A stretch of 63,062 nucleotides of DNA from Chromatiales bacterium (GTDB lineage: Bacteria; Pseudomonadota; Gammaproteobacteria; Chromatiales; Chromatiaceae): contig JANQLO010000017.1 of the NCBI GenBank assembly GCA_028280505.1, positions 1-63,062 on the forward strand. Reading direction: 5' to 3'. The notes under the pieces were generated by a model. That model was not told the origin of the DNA. It did not search any database and saw only the letters and a program-made list of their open reading frames with translations. The position numbers and the translations under genes were made by a program. Numbering within the stretch: position 1 is the first letter of the stretch; each line of letters opens with the position of its first letter. Positions 57,448 through 63,062 of this stretch are shown in pieces.

Positions 57448-59103
57448 ATGCCCGCAATGCATGACCTACCGATCAGGGTTCGCTTGATCGTTTTGGCCGC
57501 ACTGACCTTACTCGTTGCAATCATCATTGGCCTGCTAAGCGTCAAAAGCCTGAGCAAAGCGAATCATGCTATGGAAGAAATGTATATCCAAGGAGTGGTC
57601 GAAAGCCAGTCGCTTTCGAAAATCATCACGTATCTCGATGAGAGCAGAACCCAGTTGCTGTTGAGTCTGCAACATGATCCCTCATCCGAGTTCGCATCGA
57701 TGCATGACCACCCGGTCAGCATGCATCTCAATATCTCGATCGAAAGCCTGAATAAGGTCGACGAGCTTTGGACGATGATTGAGGCCGCCGGTATAAATGC
57801 GAGTGAACAAAGGCTCGCCGATGCCTTTGTTCCGCTCAAGGAAGGTTTTCGGACGAAAGGCATCGTACCTGCGATCGACAAGATCAAAAACGGCGATTAC
57901 ATCGGCGCCAATTCGATCCTGCTGACGGTAATCAATCCGGCCTTCAAGTTGACGCGTCAAACGCTCGAAAAACTGTTGGTTTTGCATGAGGATGAAGCCG
58001 AAGTGACATTCGAGGCGATCACTCAGGACTATGAATACACCGTCACCACGATGATCGGGGCGTTGATCGTCGGCGCAATCTTCAGTGCGGTGTTGGCCTA
58101 TCTGATCATCAGCGGGATATCGCGCGGGGTCTGTGAAGTGGAAAAGGCCGCCGACGAGCTGGCCGAGGGCGATCTCGGTGCCCGTGTCGCCTATCACCAC
58201 AAAGACGAACTCGGCCATATCGCTACGGCCTTCAATCGCATGGCGGAGAAATTCAACGGCGTGATCAGAGAGCTGCAAGGTTGTGCCGGTCAGCTCGCCA
58301 GCGCAGCAGAAGAAACCTCGGTGGTTACCTCGCAAACTCGCGAGGGCATCATTCAGCAGAAATCTGAGACCGAACAGGTCGCAACCGCGATCAACGAGAT
58401 GAATGCGACCGTGCACGACGTGGCGCACAACGCGGTACATGCCGCCGAGGCCACGCGCGAGGCCGACCAATCGTCGGTCGAAGGCAAGGCGGTGGTCGAC
58501 AAGACGGTCGATGCGATCGGCGAGATTGCTACGGAGGTCGAACAGGCCTCGGAGGTGATCCACGAACTCGAACGCGAAAGCGAGAATATCGGTTCGGTTC
58601 TCGACGTGATCAAAAGTATCGCCGAGCAAACCAACCTGCTCGCCTTGAATGCCGCCATCGAAGCCGCTCGTGCCGGTGAACAGGGACGCGGTTTCGCCGT
58701 GGTTGCCGACGAGGTACGTACCCTGGCCGGCCGCACGCAGGCGTCTACGGCAGAAATCGAAGAGATGATCACCCGCTTGCAAACCGGGGCCAACAAGGCG
58801 GTCAACGTGATGGAGTCCAGCAAGAGCAAGACCAATGTTGGCGTCGAACAGGCGGCCGCGGCGGGGTCTGCGTTGGAGACCATCACCTCGGCGGTCGACC
58901 GGATCGCTGAGATGAACACCCAGATTGCGAGTGCGGCCGAGGAACAAAGCGCCGTCACCGAAGAGATCAACCGCAACGTGGCCAGCATCAGCCAGATTGC
59001 GGAACAGACGTCGACCGGTGCCGAGCAGACCGCCCATGCCAGCGAGGATTTGTCGCGCTTGGCCAGTCAGCTCAACGCAGTAGTCGTTCAATTCCGAGTC
59101 TAA
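57448..59103 (+). CDS. Methyl-accepting chemotaxis protein
   Basis: A 551-residue chemoreceptor; the ATG at 57448 has AAGGA eight bases upstream and is preferred over one three codons earlier. It has a first membrane helix (about 10-30), a periplasmic four-helix-type ligand domain (about 35-195), a second membrane helix (about 200-222), a HAMP domain and the signalling region, whose tip reads [20 protein letters not shown]. Methylation helices flank the tip. No pentapeptide CheR tether is present. It binds an unknown ligand. Confidence 0.97.
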   Translation: MPAMHDLPIRVRLIVLAALTLLVAIIIGLLSVKSLSKANHAMEEMYIQGVVESQSLSKIITYLDESRTQLLLSLQHDPSSEFASMHDHPVSMHLNISIESLNKVDELWTMIEAAGINASEQRLADAFVPLKEGFRTKGIVPAIDKIKNGDYIGANSILLTVINPAFKLTRQTLEKLLVLHEDEAEVTFEAITQDYEYTVTTMIGALIVGAIFSAVLAYLIISGISRGVCEVEKAADELAEGDLGARVAYHHKDELGHIATAFNRMAEKFNGVIRELQGCAGQLASAAEETSVVTSQTREGIIQQKSETEQVATAINEMNATVHDVAHNAVHAAEATREADQSSVEGKAVVDKTVDAIGEIATEVEQASEVIHELERESENIGSVLDVIKSIAEQTNLLALNAAIEAARAGEQGRGFAVVADEVRTLAGRTQASTAEIEEMITRLQTGANKAVNVMESSKSKTNVGVEQAAAAGSALETITSAVDRIAEMNTQIASAAEEQSAVTEEINRNVASISQIAEQTSTGAEQTAHASEDLSRLASQLNAVVVQFRV

Positions 59104-59111
59104 GACCGACG

Positions 59112-59136
59112 GCACCCGGCCTTCCCGGCCGGGTGC
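59112..59136 (+). other. Strong hairpin after the chemoreceptor gene
   Basis: GCACCCGGCC and GGCCGGGTGC form a perfect 10-base stem with a 5-base loop, 8 bases after the stop. No T-run follows, so it is either an inefficient terminator or an mRNA stabiliser. Confidence 0.7.
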
Positions 59137-59278
59137 ACCGGAGCGGCGCAGCATGGCGCCGGTTTCCCGAAATTCTTCAACCTGTTGCCGAGAGGCTATC
59201 TTGTTGCGCGGGGCGTGGTTATCATTATTGATCCGGCATCGCCCGCCGGTCGAATTCACAACACCGGGCTAACCACCA

Positions 59279-60067
59279 ATGGGAAGAATTATCGCGGTCG
59301 CCAATCAAAAAGGCGGCGTCGGCAAGACCACCACGGCGGTGAACACCGCAGCGGCGCTCGCCGCGATGCGTCGTCGTGTTTTGTTGATCGATCTCGATCC
59401 GCAGGGCAATGCGACCACCGGCAGCGGGGTCGACAAGCATGCACTGGAACGCTCGACCCTCGATGCGCTGATGGGTGAAGTACCCGTCGCTGAATGTATC
59501 CAACGTGCCGCCGAAGCGGGTTATGACGTATTGCCGTCGAACGGCGATCTGACGGCCGCCGAGGTTCGTCTGCTCGAAGCGCCGTTACGCGAGAAACGCC
59601 TGGAGCTCGCGCTGCAACCGGTGAGCGACGATTACGATTACATGCTGATCGATTGTCCGCCGTCGCTCAACATGTTGACCCTAAACGCTTTGGTCGCGGC
59701 CGACAGCGTGCTGGTACCGTTGCAGACCGAATATTACGCTCTCGAGGGCCTCTCCGCGTTACTCGCGACCGTGCAGCAGATCAAGGACCATCGTAATCCG
59801 CGTCTGGAGATGGAAGGCATTGTGCGAACCATGCACGATCCGCGCAACAATCTCGACAACCAGGTCTCGGCACAGCTGATCCAGCATTTCGGCGACAAGG
59901 TGTTTCGCACCATGATTCCGCGCAATGTGCGGGTGGCCGAGGCGCCCAGCCATGGACTGCCGGTCATGCTGTATGATAAGACGTCGCGCGGTGCGATCAG
60001 TTACATGGCATTGGCCAGTGAGATGACCCGCCGCCATCTTCCGCAGAATACCAACGCACCTGCCTGA
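59279..60067 (+). CDS. parA: Chromosome partitioning ATPase ParA
   Basis: A 262-residue Walker-type ATPase. It starts MGRIIAVANQKGGVGKTTTA with the deviant Walker A; DLDPQGNATTGSG and MLIDCPPSLNMLTLNAL follow. It is the short chromosomal form without an N-terminal DNA-binding domain. It works with ParB, encoded 2 bases downstream, and with the parS sites found in recF. Confidence 0.97.
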   Translation: MGRIIAVANQKGGVGKTTTAVNTAAALAAMRRRVLLIDLDPQGNATTGSGVDKHALERSTLDALMGEVPVAECIQRAAEAGYDVLPSNGDLTAAEVRLLEAPLREKRLELALQPVSDDYDYMLIDCPPSLNMLTLNALVAADSVLVPLQTEYYALEGLSALLATVQQIKDHRNPRLEMEGIVRTMHDPRNNLDNQVSAQLIQHFGDKVFRTMIPRNVRVAEAPSHGLPVMLYDKTSRGAISYMALASEMTRRHLPQNTNAPA

Positions 60068-60069
60068 AC

Positions 60070-60951
60070 ATGGTTAAGAAAAGAGGCCTCGGCCGTGGAT
60101 TGGATGCGTTGCTGGGTGCATCGCAGAATACTGCCGAGGCACCGGCAACCGCACCTGGCGATGCTGCTACAGCGTCTGCCGTCAATACCCTTGCGGTCGA
60201 TCTGATTCAACGTGGTCGTTATCAACCGCGACGCAATTTCGACGAAGACAAATTGCGCGAGCTCGCCGATTCGATTGTCGCCCAGGGCATGGTGCAGCCG
60301 ATCGTGGTGCGCCCGGTCGGCGACAAGCAGTACGAAATCATCGCGGGCGAACGACGCTGGCGTGCGGCTCAGCTGGCTGGCCTGAGTGAGGTGCCGGTGG
60401 TGGTTCGCGATGCTGACGATCAGTCGGTCATGGCGATGGCGCTGATTGAGAATATCCAGCGTGACGACCTCAATCCACTCGAAGAGGCCACGGCCCTGCA
60501 CCGCCTGCTGAACGAGTTCGAACTCACTCACCAGCAGGTTGCCCAGGCGGTGGGTAAGTCGCGCACGACAGTGACCAACCTCATTCGTTTGCTGGAGCTG
60601 AACGGCGACGTCAAGCAAATGGTCGAGCGCGGCGAGCTGGAAATGGGCCATGCCCGCGCCCTGCTGGCCCTTGGGGGTACCGCCCAGACCGAGGCGGCTC
60701 ACCAGGTTGCGTCAAAAGGGCTGTCGGTACGCGAAACCGAGGCCTTGGTACGCCGTCTGAATCAGCCGAAAACGACGGTCGCCGATAAGACCGCTGACGA
60801 TGATCCCGACGTGCGCCGGTTGCTCTCCGATCTCACTGAGCGACTCGGTGCCAAAGTCGCCCTGCAGCAGGGAGCCGGCGGTAAAGGTCGGCTGGTGATC
60901 AGCTACAACACGCTGGAAGAGCTCGAAGGGATTCTCGACCATATCCGCTGA
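60070..60951 (+). CDS. parB: Chromosome partitioning protein ParB
   Basis: A 293-residue CTPase/DNA-binding protein. It has an N-terminal ParA-activating segment (KKRGLGRGLDALLG), the CTP-binding region with QPIVVRPVGD and GERRWRAAQLAGL, ALIENIQRDDLNPLEEA, a helix-turn-helix QQVAQAVGKSRTTVTNLIRL, and a C-terminal dimer domain. It loads at parS and spreads along DNA. Confidence 0.97.
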   Translation: MVKKRGLGRGLDALLGASQNTAEAPATAPGDAATASAVNTLAVDLIQRGRYQPRRNFDEDKLRELADSIVAQGMVQPIVVRPVGDKQYEIIAGERRWRAAQLAGLSEVPVVVRDADDQSVMAMALIENIQRDDLNPLEEATALHRLLNEFELTHQQVAQAVGKSRTTVTNLIRLLELNGDVKQMVERGELEMGHARALLALGGTAQTEAAHQVASKGLSVRETEALVRRLNQPKTTVADKTADDDPDVRRLLSDLTERLGAKVALQQGAGGKGRLVISYNTLEELEGILDHIR

Positions 60952-61021
60952 ACGGCGCGTTTCTGGCCGCGATATAGGATTTTCCTCTAATCACCCATTA
61001 GAAATCTTATCGGTTGATCGT

Positions 61022-61050
61022 TTGACCTTATTTAGCGAAATTCTTATACT
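61022..61050 (+). promoter_or_regulatory. Sigma-70 promoter of the atp operon
   Basis: TTGACC at 61022-61027 and TATACT at 61045-61050, with an optimal 17-base spacer, in the AT-rich gap between parB and atpI. The start point would lie about 30 bases before atpI. Confidence 0.75.
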
Positions 61051-61086
61051 TCGCGCGCTTCGTGTGGCTCGGATATCAGTGCCGGA

Positions 61087-61464
61087 ATGCAGCTAATGCA
61101 GAATTCTGATGCTCGTCGAGCCAAGCGAATATTGATTGCGCAAGCGGTAGCTACCCTGGTCGTTACGTTGATCGGGCTGATCTTCGGCCTGCGAGCGGGT
61201 TTGTTCGCACTCATCGGGGGTGCGACGGCGACCGTCGCCAATGCCCTTTTCGCGTATCTGGTGTTTGGCCGATACCAGGCCGGCCAGCCGGGAAGGTTGT
61301 TGGCGCAATTTTATGGCGGCGAGCTGATTAAGCTGGCGTTCGTCATCGCGGTGTTTGCCGCGGTGATCATCTGGCTCGATCCCTTGAGTCCGCTGGCATT
61401 GTTCGGCGGATTTTTATTTGTTCAGGTGATTCCGATGCTGTTGGCAAACCGCCTCGGCGCCTGA
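61087..61464 (+). CDS. atpI: ATP synthase accessory protein AtpI
   Basis: A 125-residue membrane protein with four hydrophobic helices (QAVATLVVTLIGLIFGL; LFALIGGATATVANALFAYL; then two more after FYGGELIKL). AtpI aids c-ring assembly and is the usual first gene of the atp operon. The ATG at 61087 is used; a second ATG three codons later is equally possible. Confidence 0.9.
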   Translation: MQLMQNSDARRAKRILIAQAVATLVVTLIGLIFGLRAGLFALIGGATATVANALFAYLVFGRYQAGQPGRLLAQFYGGELIKLAFVIAVFAAVIIWLDPLSPLALFGGFLFVQVIPMLLANRLGA

Positions 61465-61478
61465 TCGCAACGAGATGA

Positions 61479-62333
<855 letters not shown>

Positions 62334-62378
62334 TTTCGGTCTTTGTAACGCTTTTGAAACTTACCAACACGGGAGTAA

Positions 62379-62615
<237 letters not shown>

Positions 62616-62670
62616 CGACGTTCGGCCATAGGCCGTGTACCTCCCTCTCGATTCATAAAGAGGCAAACAG

Positions 62671-63062
62671 ATGAATATCAATCTCACTCTGTTCGGTCAG
62701 ATGTTGGCGTTCGCGGTATTCGTGTGGTTCACGATGAAGTTCGTGTGGCCACCGATCGTCAAGGCCATGGAAGAGCGCAAAACGCGCATCGCCGACGGTC
62801 TGGCCGCTGCTGAACGTGGTCAGCATGAACAGGAACTGGCCAAAAAGCATGCGAAAGACACCATGCTAGAAGCCAAACAGCAGGCTGCCGAGATCAAATC
62901 CGCTGCCGAAAAGCAGGCCGTGATGATCATTGAAGAAGCTCGCGACAAAGCCAAGGAAGAGGGTAATCGGCAATTGGCCGCCGCCCAGGCAGAGATCGAG
63001 CAGGAAACCAATAAGGCACGCGAGGTTTTGCGGGTCAAGGTCGCCGAACTGGCAGTCCTGGG
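62671..63062 (+). CDS. atpF: ATP synthase subunit b (3' end outside window)
   Basis: About 130 residues are visible. It starts [20 protein letters not shown] with the single membrane helix, continues [20 protein letters not shown] and then a long charged helix (stator stalk). AGAGG lies before the ATG. The gene runs off the right end of the window. Confidence 0.97.
   Translation, partial: MNINLTLFGQMLAFAVFVWFTMKFVWPPIVKAMEERKTRIADGLAAAERGQHEQELAKKHAKDTMLEAKQQAAEIKSAAEKQAVMIIEEARDKAKEEGNRQLAAAQAEIEQETNKAREVLRVKVAELAVL

Noticed and set aside
57682-59259. 525-codon frame opposite the chemoreceptor gene
   Set aside because: Antisense to a clear MCP, with composition typical of reversed high-GC coding sequence.

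Overview
The window is a chromosomal segment from a motile, Gram-negative gammaproteobacterium that handles inorganic sulfur compounds. The evidence is the conserved origin-region gene order (gyrB-recF-dnaN-dnaA / rpmH-rnpA-yidC-mnmE ... mnmG ... rsmG ... parAB-atpIBEF), the split glyQ/glyS, NtrBC-glnA, a sigma-28 type promoter before a chemoreceptor, and a large sulfur/chalcogen-type respiratory cluster. A Chromatiales-like sulfur bacterium fits best. The species cannot be named from sequence reading alone.

Layout. (1) 1-3.5 kb: end of a CusA/CzcA-type metal efflux pump, a DUF302 gene, a DUF924 gene and a small cysteine-containing orphan. (2) 3.5-5.5 kb: a membrane GGDEF-EAL protein. (3) 5.7-16.1 kb, all on the minus strand: a nine-gene cluster with two NrfD/FeS modules. 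One has a Tat-exported molybdopterin catalytic subunit (PsrABC-like). The other pairs a DsrO/DsrP-like FeS/NrfD pair with two new-looking multiheme cytochromes (4 + 5 hemes). Two rhodanese-domain proteins are embedded, one with three domains. This is the best candidate for an undescribed system. Its upstream region has two FNR-like boxes and, divergently, a DUF302 gene carrying two compensating frameshifts. (4) 17-23.3 kb: trmL, a class 1B dihydroorotate dehydrogenase, a 74-residue orphan with its own promoter and terminator, two tandem HDOD regulators, an ODP-type diiron protein and an unknown gene. (5) 23.4-28.9 kb: nitrogen control (ntrC, ntrB, a repeat-rich DUF4124 protein, glnA) with three matching NtrC boxes and a sigma-54 promoter. 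(6) 28.9-36.3 kb: a CDF metal exporter overlapping tusA, a PP-loop sulfur-transfer-like protein, glyQS, gmhB and plsC.

(7) 36.5-47 kb: the origin region. Transcription diverges between dnaA and rpmH. There are perfect DnaA boxes at 36444, 41433 and 43094, and two parS-type sites lie inside the recF coding sequence. rnpA appears to lack an ATG/GTG/TTG start. (8) 47-63 kb: a TgpA/DUF58/MoxR cassette and a TlpA-like lipoprotein on the minus strand, mnmG, a MaoC-like protein, an MFS transporter, a GST, rsmG, a chemoreceptor under a sigma-28-like promoter, parA, parB and the start of the ATP synthase operon (atpI, atpB, atpE, partial atpF).

No rRNA, tRNA, insertion sequence, prophage or CRISPR array was recognised. 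Functional statements rest on motif reading. No database search was run.
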